From NCBI GenBank assembly GCA_034190875.2, contig CM067355.1:32748561-32812560 (forward strand): 64,000 nucleotides of DNA. Reading direction: 5' to 3'. Position 1 is the stretch's first letter. Every line of letters starts with the position of its first letter. The notes under the pieces were generated by a model, which was not told where the DNA came from, did no database searches, and worked only from the letters and a program-made list of their open reading frames with translations. The stretch is from Urechis unicinctus. Taxonomy: Eukaryota; Annelida; Polychaeta; Xenopneusta; Urechidae. Position numbers and translations under genes: made by a program. Positions 40,746 through 50,400 of this stretch are shown piece after piece.

Positions 40746-41159
40746 GCGATCGTGCATCTCTCATTGGTCTTGGTCGTTTGGGCCCATTTGCTGTCAGCCT
40801 CATCTCCAAGCGAGCGTGCATCCCTCTTGGGTTGCAGTCATTTAGGACCATTGCTGTCAGCCTCATCTTCAAGGATTCTTGGATTCCTCTTAAGTCGCTG
40901 CCGTATGGGACAATTTCTGTCAGCCTCGTCGTCCAGCGACCCTGCATCCCTTTAAGGTCATGGTCAAATGTCTGTTCCAGCAATCGCGCATCCACTGTCT
41001 AGGCGGTCGTTCGGGACAATTGGTGTCAGCCTCGTCTTCTGGTGATCCTGCACTCCTCTTTGGTCATGGTCGTTTTGGCCAATTGCTGTCAGCCTCGTCA
41101 TCCAGCGATGCTGCTACCCTCCTGGGTTGCGGTCGATAGGGACATTTGTTTTCAGCCTC

Positions 41160-41305
41160 GTAACCTGGCGTGATACTTCATTCACGGGTCATTGACATCT
41201 GATTTAAACACGGAGATAAACATATAGCATATGGATCACAAACACATCAAATACACCGTCTACCAGGCCTCACATATCCTGGAAGAAGCGATATCTACAG
41301 GCGAA
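41160..41305 (+). repeat. Non-monomeric spacer in subfamily A, copy 4
   Basis: Nearly identical to the copy at 365-510, including gatttaaacacggagataaa and aagaagcgatatctacagg. The identity extends into the monomers on both sides, so this is a duplicated block rather than only a conserved spacer. Confidence 0.8.
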
Positions 41306-41792
41306 CCTGTATCTCTCTCGGGTCGCGGTCGTTTGGGCCCAATCGCTGCCAGCCTCATCTCCCGGTGATCCTGCATTACTATTGATTCGCGGCCGTATGG
41401 GACAATTGCTGTCAACCTCATCGTCCAGTGATCCTGCATCTCTTTTGTGTCACCGTCATCTGAGACAGTTGCTGTCAACCTTCTCTTCCGGCGATCCTGC
41501 ATCCACTGGCGTGTTGGAGGTTAGAGACAATTGCCGTCAGCCTCGTGTCCCGATTCCTGCATCCCTCCCAGACACGGTCACTCGGGATAATTGCTGTCAG
41601 GCCCGTGTTCCAGCGATCCTGTATCTCTCTTGGGTCACAGTAGTTTGGGTCTATTGCTCTCAACCTCATTATCCGGCGCTCCTGCATTCCCCTTTGGTTG
41701 TGGTTGATTGGGACAATTGCGGTCAAACTCGTCTCCCGGCGATCCTGCATCCCTCTTGGGTGACAGTAGTTTGGGACAATTACTGTCAGCCT

Positions 41793-41915
41793 CGTAACAT
41801 GGCGATTATACTTCATTTACGGGTCATTGACATTCGATTTAAATATGGAGATGAACATATAGCATATGGATCACAAACACATAAACACCGTCTACCAGGC
41901 CTCACATAACCACAG
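41793..41915 (+). repeat. Non-monomeric spacer in subfamily A, copy 5
   Basis: Spacer with taacatggcgattatacttc, catttacgggtcattgacat, catatagcatatggatcac and caccgtctaccaggcctc. It returns to A monomers at ttttccgccgatcctgaatc, so it lacks the aagaagcgatatctacagg tail present in copies 1 and 4. Confidence 0.75.
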
Positions 41916-42483
41916 TTTTCCGCCGATCCTGAATCCCTCTTTGTTTCAGACAATTACTATCTATGTCGTTTTCCGGCATTCCTGCATCCCTCTTGAGTCG
42001 TGGCCGCATGGGACAATAGCTGTCAGCCTCGTCGTCGAGCGATCCTGCATCTCTTTAGGGCAACGGTCGTATGAGATAGTTGCTGTCAACCTTCTCTTCT
42101 GGCGATACTGCTTCCCTCTTAGGCCGTGGTTGTTTGGGATAATTGCTGTGATCCTCGTCTTCCGGCAATTCTGCATCCCTCTTGGATCGTTGTCGTTTGG
42201 GACAATTGTTGTGGTGATCCTCGTCTTTCGGCGATCCTTCACCCGCCTTTGGTCATGGTCGTTTGGGACAATTGCTGTCATCCTTTTCTACCGGCGATTC
42301 TACATCCATTCTTGGGTCGTTGTCATTTGGAACAATTGCTGTCAGCCTTTATCTCCCGGAGATCCTGAATCCTTCTTGGATATTCCATACCAATTGGCTC
42401 ACGTCATTTGGGAAATGTCGTGTCAGTCTCGTCTTCCAGCAATACTTCATTCCTCTTGGCACGAGCTCGCTCGGGACACTTGC

Positions 42484-42560
42484 TGTCAGCCTTGTCACAT
42501 GGCGATTATATTTTTTAACTTAATTCATGCGACATTGATATCTGATCCAAAGTTGTTAGA
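42484..42560 (+). repeat. Truncated spacer marking the right end of the 63-bp array
   Basis: The last A monomer ends in acttgctgtcagccttgtca, followed by a partial spacer (catggcgattatatttttta, ttcatgcgacattgatatct). Similarity to the other spacers stops near gatccaaagttgttag and no further 63-bp monomers follow, so this is the array boundary. Confidence 0.65.
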
Positions 42561-42740
42561 AAAATATCAAAAGTTTATTTCTTTGCTAGTCATTTGTGAA
42601 AGCAATGACCAGCACCTCAGTCGAGAGATAAACAATTCAAAACTAGAGGACCTCACAATGAGGTACACAAATGATTCTCTATGTTGGCTGTGAATTTTCT
42701 CTTTCAGGTACAAAATAAATCATTTGAAAAACAAAACGAT
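42560..42740 (+). other. Unique sequence between two satellite arrays
   Basis: About 180 bp of AT-rich sequence with no match to either array. It contains one pyrimidine-rich tract ending in CAG (ttttctctttcag, ending 42,706) that would pass as a splice acceptor, but no downstream coding exon is visible. Nothing else is recognisable. Confidence 0.5.
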
Positions 42741-42835
42741 AGCAATAACGATATTACGACACAAACGACGATACGAGAAAATATTACATCAGATATGGAA
42801 TCAAAATCAACAAACAGGCGCTGGATTAGTGTGTT

Positions 42836-43074
42836 GCACAAAACAGGGTCAAACGCGGATTCCCTCAAATTTTTCAGGAGGAATACGTTCGTTCGAAAAC
42901 CTTCGAGAGCCAAAAATAAACCCACTTGACGTCTTGTCAGCGATACAAAAAGATATCAGATGTCAATGACAAATACTCAACAAGTATGACGTCACCATTG
43001 TCAATGTCAACCAATGAAATCAAAATCAACAAACATCCATACTCGATTGACCAACATTCTCGCAGACGATATTT
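42836..43074 (+). repeat. Subrepeat B of the 1.44-kb unit (copy 1)
   Basis: A 239-bp subrepeat from gcacaaaacagggtc to just before gcataaaacactgtc. It shares a common layout with the two other subrepeats: a head of the type aaaacNNgGTCAAA, then aaaaccttcgagagc, cagcgatacaaaaagatatc, tcaacaagtatgacgtcacc, accaatgaaatcaaaatc and a tail gacgatatttgcataaaac. It recurs at 44,269 and 45,716. This version carries the best CRE, CCAAT and octamer matches. Confidence 0.75.
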
Positions 43075-43078
43075 GCAT
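42987..43078 (+). promoter_or_regulatory. Promoter-like motif cluster: CRE, CCAAT and octamer (repeated per unit)
   Basis: Subrepeat B contains a full palindromic TGACGTCA at 42,987-42,994, CCAAT about 17 bp downstream (gtcaaccaatgaaatc) and the octamer ATTTGCAT at 43,071-43,078 followed by AAAA. The cluster recurs in copies two and three (octamers at 44,504-44,511 and 45,951-45,958), though the third copy keeps the CRE inside aatatgacgtcacc. A second octamer lies at 43,539-43,546, 44,984-44,991 and 46,444-46,451. These motifs are known binding sites for CREB/ATF, NF-Y and POU factors in animals. No gene is identified downstream, so activity is inference only. Confidence 0.25.
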
Positions 43079-43295
43079 AAAACACTGTCAAAAAGATCAA
43101 CCCTGAAGATATTTAATGGAGAAAACGCCCATTAGAAAACATTCGATAGCAAAACACTCAAAACTTGTGATCGCCGATACGAACAAATATTCCATCAGAC
43201 ATCATTGTCAAATAGTCAACAAGTATGATGCATTATTACCATGGCAATCAATGGAATACAAATCAATCAGGTACTCGATTGATCAATCGATATCA
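43075..43295 (+). repeat. Subrepeat C of the 1.44-kb unit (copy 1)
   Basis: A 221-bp subrepeat with the same layout as its neighbour: gcataaaacactgtcaaaaa, gagaaaacgcccattagaaa, gtgatcgccgatacgaacaa, tcaacaagtatgatgcatta and ccatggcaatcaatgg. It equals its counterparts in the other two copies with few substitutions. A short diverged remnant of the same head (ttgcataaaacgcaatcaaa) lies near 43,541-43,600. Confidence 0.7.
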
Positions 43296-44035
43296 GCATA
43301 AAATATGGTTTCCTTGTGATCATTTCATCGCATCTGATCGCAAAACCGAAAAAAGTCAGCGGGAAGGGGTTGTGGCAAAGGTGATATAAAAACCAAACGA
43401 AACTACCACACGCGAATGAAATCAAAACTTAAAAATTGTAGCGGATATATCGATTTGAAATAGAGAGACAACAATTGGTACTTTGTCGACAATTGGGATA
43501 GTTCACCAAACATGGATCAATGCCAAAAAAGGTGCCTCATTTGCATAAAACGCAATCAAACGCATCTTTACGATTAATATTTCATGCGCTATGATCCTTC
43601 TACAAAAAAGTATGGAAAGCGATTAACGACATTAGCTAAAATATTCATGCGAACACAATGGAGTGTGTGATGTCTGAATGTCTCAGTAAAAAACACACAG
43701 CAGACCATGGAAAACTGAGAATCTTCAAAATGGTGGTTCAAGGTTGTAAAAATCACAGAATAACATATGCTGATATATGACAGTATATTCAGGCCTGTCA
43801 AGCAAATGAAAAAAGCATTTGCATCGTGGACCAGACAGGCTGTATCAAACGATCTTGTATAAAGCTCCATTCGGGAGCCGAGTGACAGGATGTGTACATC
43901 GCCGGGGGCTCCAAATCTCGCGTTACTCTCGGACGTTTCTATTCGCCGAAAGTGAAACACACAGCTCCTGATGTGGCTATAAAGTTCCAGATCAAATACA
44001 GGATGAAAATGTAAAATTCACCCTGACGCAAGGGG

Positions 44036-44268
44036 GGTAAAACACGGTCAAAAGGAGCTCCCCGAAAGATATTTCACCGGGAAAACGCCCATTTGAAAAC
44101 ATTCGAAAGTAAAATATTCAAAACTTGTGATCGCCGATACGAAATAGATTCCATTAGACGTCAATGTGAAATACTCATCAAGTATGACGACACAATTACC
44201 ATTGTCAACCAATGGAATAAAATTCAACAAACACACACTTGATTGAACAGCAATCTCTGTCGATATCT
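44036..44268 (+). repeat. Subrepeat A of the 1.44-kb unit (copy 1)
   Basis: A 233-bp subrepeat with the head aaaacacggtcaaaaggagc, then gaaaacgcccatttgaaaac, gtgatcgccgatacgaaata, actcatcaagtatgacgaca, gtcaaccaatggaataaaa and the tail tcgatatctgcacaaaac, which leads directly into the next 1.44-kb copy. Its counterpart near 45,483-45,715 is present; in the third copy it is absent and the 33-bp minisatellite occupies this place. Confidence 0.7.
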
Positions 44269-46904
44269 GCACAAAACAGGGTCAAACGCGGATTCCCTCA
44301 AATTTTTCAGGAGGAATACGTTCGTTCGAAAACCTTCGAGAGCCAAAAATAAACCCACTTGACGTCTTGTCAGCGATACAAAAAGATATCAGATGTCAAT
44401 GACAAATACTCAACAAGTATGACGTCACCATTGTCAATGTCAACCAATGAAATCAAAATCAACAAACATCCATACTCGATTGACCAACATTCTCGCAGAC
44501 GATATTTGCATAAAACACTGTCAAAAAGATCAACCCTGAAGATATTTAATGGAGAAAACGCCCATTAGAAAACATTTGATAGCAAAAAACTCAAAACTTG
44601 TGATCGCCGATACGAACAAATATTCCATCAGACATCATTGTCAAATAGTCAACAAGTATGATGCATTATTACCATGGCAATCAATGGAATACAAATCAAT
44701 CAGGTACTCGATTGATCAATCGATATCAGCATAAAATATGGTTTCCTGTGTGATCATTTCATGGCATCTGATCGCAAAACCGAAAAAAAATGTCAGAAAA
44801 TCAGCGGGGAGGGGTTGTGGCAAAGGTGATATAAAAAACCAAACGAAACTACCACACGCGAATGAAATCAAAACTTAAAATTGTAGCGGATATATCGATT
44901 TGAAATAGAGAGACAACAATTGGTACTTTGTCAACAATTGGGATAGTTCACCAAACATGGATCAATGCCAAAAAAGGTGCCTCATTTGCATAAAACGCAA
45001 TCAAACGCATCTTTACGATTAATATTTCATGCGCTATATGATCCTTCTACAAAAAATTATGGAAAGCGATTAACGACATTAGCTAAAATATTCATGCGAA
45101 CACAATGGAGTGTGTGATGTCTGAATGTCTCAGTAAAAAACACACAGCAGACCATGGAAAACTGAGAATCTGCAAAAATTGTGGTTCAAGGTTGTAAAAA
45201 TCACAGAATAACATATGCTGATATATGACAGTATATTCAGGCCTGTCAAGCAAATGAAAAAAAGCATTTGCATCGTGGACCAGACAGGCTGTATCAAACG
45301 ATCTTGTATAAAGCTCCATTCGGGAGCCGAGTGACAGGATGTGTACATCGCCGGGGGCTCCAAATCTCGCGTTACTCTCGGACGTTTCTATTCGCCGAAA
45401 GTGAAACACACAGCTCCTGATGTGGCTATAAAGTTCCAGATCAAATACAGGATGAAAATGTAAAATTCACCCTGACGCAAGGGGTAAAACACGGTCAAAA
45501 GGAGCTCCCCGAAAGATATTTCACCGGGAAAACGCCCATTTGAAAACATTCGAAAGTAAAATATTCAAAACTTGTGATCGCCGATACGAAATAGATTCCA
45601 TTAGACGTCAATGTGAAATACTCATCAAGTATGACGACACAATTACCATTGTCAACCAATGGAATAAAATTCAACAAACACACACTTGATTGAACAGCAA
45701 TCTCTGTCGATATCTGCACAAAACAGGGTCAAACGCGGATTCCCTCAAATTTTTCAGGAGGAATACGTTCGTTCGAAAACCTTCGAGAGCCAAAAATAAA
45801 CCCACTTGACGTCTTGTCAGCGATACAAAAAGATATCAGATGTCAATGACAAATACTCAACAAATATGACGTCACCATTGTCAATGTCAACCAATGAAAT
45901 CAAAGTCAACAAACATCCATACTCGATTGACCAACATTCTCGCAGACGATATTTGCATAAAACACCGTCAAAAAGATCAACCCTGAAGATATTTAATGGA
46001 GAAAACGCCCATTAGAAAACATTTGATAGCAAAAAACTCAAAACTTGTGATCGCCGATACGAACAAATATTCCATCAGACATCATTGTCAAATAGTCAAC
46101 AAGTATGATGCATTATTACCATGGCAATCAATGGAATACAAATCAATCAGATACTCGATTGATCAATCGATATCAGCATAAAATACGTCTTCTCTGTGAT
46201 CATTTCATGGCATCTGATCGCAAAACCCTCTAACATAAAAATGAAAATATTTCGAGAAAATCAGCGGGGAGGGGTTGTGGCAAAGGTGATATAAAAACCA
46301 AACGAAACTACCACACGCGAATGAAATCAAAACTTAAAAGTTGTAGCGGATATAACGATTTGAAATAGAGAGACAACAATTGGTACTTTGTCAACAATTG
46401 GGATAGATCACCAAACATGGATCAATGGCAAAAAAGGTGCCTCATTTGCATAAAACGCAATCAAACGCATCTACGATTAATATTTCATGCGGTATGATCC
46501 TTCTACAAAAACATTATGAAAAACAATTAACGACATTAGCTAAAATATTCATGCGAACACAATGAAGTGTGTGATGTCTGAATGTCTCAGTAAAAAACAC
46601 ACAGCAGACCATGGAAAACTGAGAATCTGCAAAATTGTGATTCAAGGTTGTAAAAATCACAGAATAACATATGCTGATATATGACAGTATATTCAGGCCT
46701 GTCAAGCAAATGAAAAAAGTATTTGCATCGAGGACCAGACAGGCTGTATCAAACGATCTTGTATAAAGCTCCATTCGGGAGCCGAGTGACAGGATGTGTA
46801 CATCGCCGGGGGCTCCAAATCTCGCGTTACTCTCGGACGTTTCTATTCGCCGAAAGTGAAACAGCCGGCCCCTGATGTGGCTATAAAGTTCCAGATCACA
46901 CACA

Positions 46905-47440
46905 GGATATAAATGTAAACTTCACTACGACACAGTTCGATAAAAATGTAAACTTTACTACGACGCAGTTCGTTAAAAATGTAAACTTCACTCCGACGCA
47001 GTTCTTTAAAAATGTAAACTTCACTCCGACGCAGTTCGTTAAAAATGTACTTCACTCCGACGCAGTTCGTTAAAAATGTAAACTTCACTACGACGCAGTT
47101 CGTTAAAAATGTAAACTTCACTACGACGCAGTTCGTTAAAAATGTAAACTTCACTACGACGCAGTTCGTTAAAAATGTAAACTTCACTCCGACGCAGTTC
47201 GTTAAAAATGTAAACTTCACTACGACGCAGTTCGTTAAAAATGTAAACTTCACTCCGACGCAGTTCGTTAAAAATGTAAACTTCACTACAACGCAGTTCG
47301 TTAAAAATGTAAACTTCACTCGGACGCAGTTCGTTAAAAATGTAAACTTCACTCGGACGCAGTTCGTTAAAAATGTAAACTTCACACCGACGCAGTTCGT
47401 TAAAAATGTAAACTTCACTACGACGCAGTTCTTTAAAAAT
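46905..47440 (+). repeat. 33-bp minisatellite, about 16 copies
   Basis: The unit reads gttaaaaatgtaaacttcac followed by tacgacgcagttc, with a C/T/A/G polymorphism after cttcact (tacgacg, ccgacg, cggacg, tacaacg). One copy near 47,045 has lost two bases (aaaaatgtacttcac), shifting the frame there. Because 33 is divisible by three, both strands show long frames with an 11-residue repeat (up to 191 codons on the minus strand, 163 on the plus); these are period artefacts. The array sits exactly where the third 1.44-kb copy should continue. Confidence 0.9.
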
Positions 47441-50400
47441 CATCCCGATGTGTCAAGCAATTGCAATATTAAACAAGCTGTCCAAACAAATACAATACCC
47501 GATGCATACGAGTCATCGCGTACTCAATATTGTTAAGCAGAAATCGGTCAATATTGCACATAAAGGAACAATCAAACTACATCATGGTATCATTTGTGCG
47601 AGAAGTGTCGTTTTAACAGTACTATTAATGTGTTTACACTAGACAATTCACATATAAGAAGCAATCGATAGTGAGCAGCACGATTTAAATCAGTCACACA
47701 ACTCAATACTTCGTGATGCACCATTGGTACTATTGTCCTGTGTCCCACATGCAAATTGCGCCCCTTTCAGAAATAACCTGCACTTTTAGAGGACATCGAT
47801 TTCATCTCAGTGACCATTTCGTTCTCAACTGACACACTCCGCTAAGTTTACCATGGCTAGGTCGCCACCTGCGAAAAGAACAATGTCGTTTTAGTGGAAT
47901 CAGTTTTCGATTCAGTTGGTTCCACAATAATCACTTCAAATTGACCATTTCATGCTAATTTCAATTTAATCCATGTCAAGATTATTGTGTTTGCAAAGCA
48001 TCCAAGGCCTGTTGTGGATATCGCCTTTGTGCTACATAACAATCGTTTTCTTGCTGTCAAATGTTTGAAGGCGTTCTAACATGTCAAGCTTCGAAAAAAT
48101 CAAATGAACGTAACGTACTCTGCAAGTCAATCCCGTCCTATAGTTAAAGCCATTTCATTTTGTCCTTGAGGTATCAGCATTAAAATCAGATTTCATGTTG
48201 CTTAGTTGTGATGCGGGTGATAACTAAAGCACATATCTATCAAGTAGCGGGTAAAAATTATTCCTAAATAAAAACATTTACTCAAAGCATTGACGAGAGA
48301 GCCGAACTAGACAAATTCTTAAATGTCGCGACGAATATCATATCAAATACTGGTAGCTGATCTTTACGTAAGCAACAAGTTACAGCGCCTTGATGACAAA
48401 AACGTGTATTCTTGACAGAAAATAAAGTCAAACCGAAGTCGAACACGGCCAAATTACAATTAAAAGATCCGTCCAAATCAAATAAGCTTACTGCAATAAT
48501 ACAGGCAACATAATGTGATTAATCAATAACTCTATATTGTAGCATAGAACAATGATTTACCTCGGAAAGTTGGGATATATTTTGCCACTTTCAAAATGCA
48601 CATCATCAAAATGGCGCTCGGTTCAACTAGCAGTGAAAAATAAAATAGATCCTGGAACACATTAATGAGCTTACAAGTAATGATTATATATTTACAACAA
48701 ACACGATAGTTTGGACCGCATATTAAAACGTATCCTCAAGCTCAATATTACAACTCTGTTATCTTGTGTTGGTTCATATTGTACTGTGATTTGAGTTCTC
48801 AAATTCGGGACTACTTTTTCCTTCGAAACAGTTATTGGTGGTTGGTAGTGGTGGTTAGTTTGGGTCAAGGGTCGAGTCACAATGTCACGAATTGCTGTTG
48901 ACAGAAGCTTGCAGATTTCATATGAGAACACACCGCACCCCACCCTTGCCAAAGTGCGCAACTCCCCTTGTCCCGGTTAATTTCAATTTTGAATTTCCAT
49001 CACTGGAAGTGATAGTCCAAGCGAGTGTGTTCTATCCGATCCCATACATGCCATAATTATTCTAAATGATGTTATGCCATATTGTTATACCCTGCTGTTT
49101 TGTGCATACATTAGTGTAATAGGCATTTCTCCGACGCAAAGAAGCATTTCAACCGATAATTGAATGTAATACATTATGGCGCACTTTGAGTAACCCTGAT
49201 GCATGGAATCTGCTGTTTCAATCTTCTTAGAAAAACATCAGCCTTAACTGATCTCACTAGTTAAACTTGTAGTCTTACTTCAGTGGTCTGGAATTAAAGT
49301 AAATTGGCAGGAGGTGACATGCCCTGGGACAATCGATTGCATTTTTATCTTTTTTATCTTCACTCACGTGTATATCCCTAGTTTTTCCATTTTTTTCTAG
49401 AAGGTGGCTGCTCAATCAGGTAAATCTAATCTTCTCATATTCAACCCAACTTTCGAGGCGCCATATAGCACATTAGTGTTGATACGCCATTAAACCGTAT
49501 ACTTACTTGTCTTATTTACCTTGCCACTAGTTGGACAGATGTTTCAAGACATGTTGAACGTTATGACGAACGTAATGGGACAGAAGGTGCGATGGTGGTA
49601 CACGGGTCAGTGCTGAGGAGGTTAAATCAGAGCGATGTATGGTAGACTGAATCTCACTGGTGCTCATGGGAGTGAGCCAGGATGGGGATAGGGGATTTAA
49701 TCATGGTTTTTTCCCGATTCTACCAGAGTTAGGTCGAAGGGTGATTCAGGAAATGGCTTATGTAAGCATGATTTAGGAACAAGAAGAATGGGTATTCACT
49801 GTCAGAGAACTGCATGTTCCAATCTACCGGGAGGTATCAGAACATCGTTCTGGATGTAACAGATTAAGAATGGACTGACTTAAGAGCATGGTTTTCGAGA
49901 TATTTCTGACTCAATAGGACTCATAGTATGAGCCCTGTTAGTGTAGCAATAAGCTCTTTGGTGTGACTGCTCACAAAGTAATTCGATAGTTATTGTGGTC
50001 GAAAAATGCATGAATTATGAACCTTAATATAGCGATAAAAGAAATTATTGGTTTTCCGGTGAAAGACTGGCTTTTGTATGGAGCATTGTTGGTCTGAAAG
50101 AGCACCTGTCTGATAACCCCGCTAGAAGTTGAAGCTGGTAATTCGTAGCCTCATTTGACAGATCACGTGACCGTTCTCATCATGTGACATCATTTCTACT
50201 CTGTCCACAATCCTTCTCTTCCAGTGAATCTCAGGTACTAGACGCAGTATTTCATTATTTTTCATACATTTTATTTTTAATGTTATTAACAATTGTTCAT
50301 TGTTCATTTAACACATTGTAATCAGTTGATCATTATATGATGCTACTAAATGATAAGACAAAGATCCCTAAATAGGCTTTATAGTGAAGTATCGGATTTT

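Larger units (their letters stand above)
40520..42560 (+). repeat. 63-bp satellite, subfamily A, right edge of the array
   Basis: A-type monomers (ttgctgtcagcctcgtc, ggcgatcctgcatccctc) resume after a hybrid monomer and continue to about 42,510. Spacers at about 40,620-40,745, 41,160-41,305, 41,793-41,915 and a truncated one at 42,484-42,560 divide them into composite units of about 540, 630 and 690 bp. The segment from about 41,026 to 41,416 is nearly identical to the left edge. An uninterrupted frame at 41,866-42,693 (275 codons) is an in-frame reading of 21-codon monomers that runs into unique sequence, and I do not regard it as a gene. Confidence 0.9.
42740..46905 (+). repeat. ~1.44-kb tandem repeat, three copies (third incomplete)
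   Basis: Phasing on gcacaaaacagggtcaaacg, copies begin at 42,836, 44,269 and 45,716, giving 1,433 and 1,447 bp. The third copy ends near 46,905, where a 33-bp minisatellite takes over. Copies are almost identical apart from short indels, for example around the patactic A runs near 44,780 and an insertion near 46,230-46,250. A diverged partial subrepeat precedes the first copy (about 42,740-42,835: gatacgagaaaatattacat, atggaatcaaaatcaacaaa). Predicted peptides of 60-129 residues recur in every copy on both strands; none resembles a family I know, and some frames are broken between copies. I treat this as a satellite rather than a tandem gene family. Confidence 0.85.

Noticed and set aside
1-42560. 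CRISPR array, suggested by hundreds of regularly spaced repeats
   Set aside because: The whole 63-bp monomer is repeated with no unique spacers, there are no cas genes, and the surroundings are eukaryotic.
1-42560. tRNA, 5S rRNA or snRNA gene cluster as the source of the satellite
   Set aside because: No box A/box B pair in the monomer and no similarity to 5S, U1 or U2 sequences that I could recognise in either subfamily.
41866-42693. 275-codon plus-strand frame at the right edge of the array
   Set aside because: It reads A-type monomers in frame and then runs into unique sequence; the repeat peptide explains almost all of its length.
42694-42708. Splice acceptor-like ttttctctttcag
   Set aside because: The downstream sequence is the start of the 1.44-kb satellite and has no credible exon.
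42740-46905. Tandem histone or snRNA gene cluster, suggested by octamer and CCAAT motifs
   Set aside because: No histone protein in any frame, no snRNA core sequence and no histone 3' stem-loop recognised.
46843-47536. Long frames of 134-191 codons over the 33-bp minisatellite
   Set aside because: 11-residue repeats in several frames on both strands are due to the period; a two-base deletion near 47,045 changes frame without consequence.
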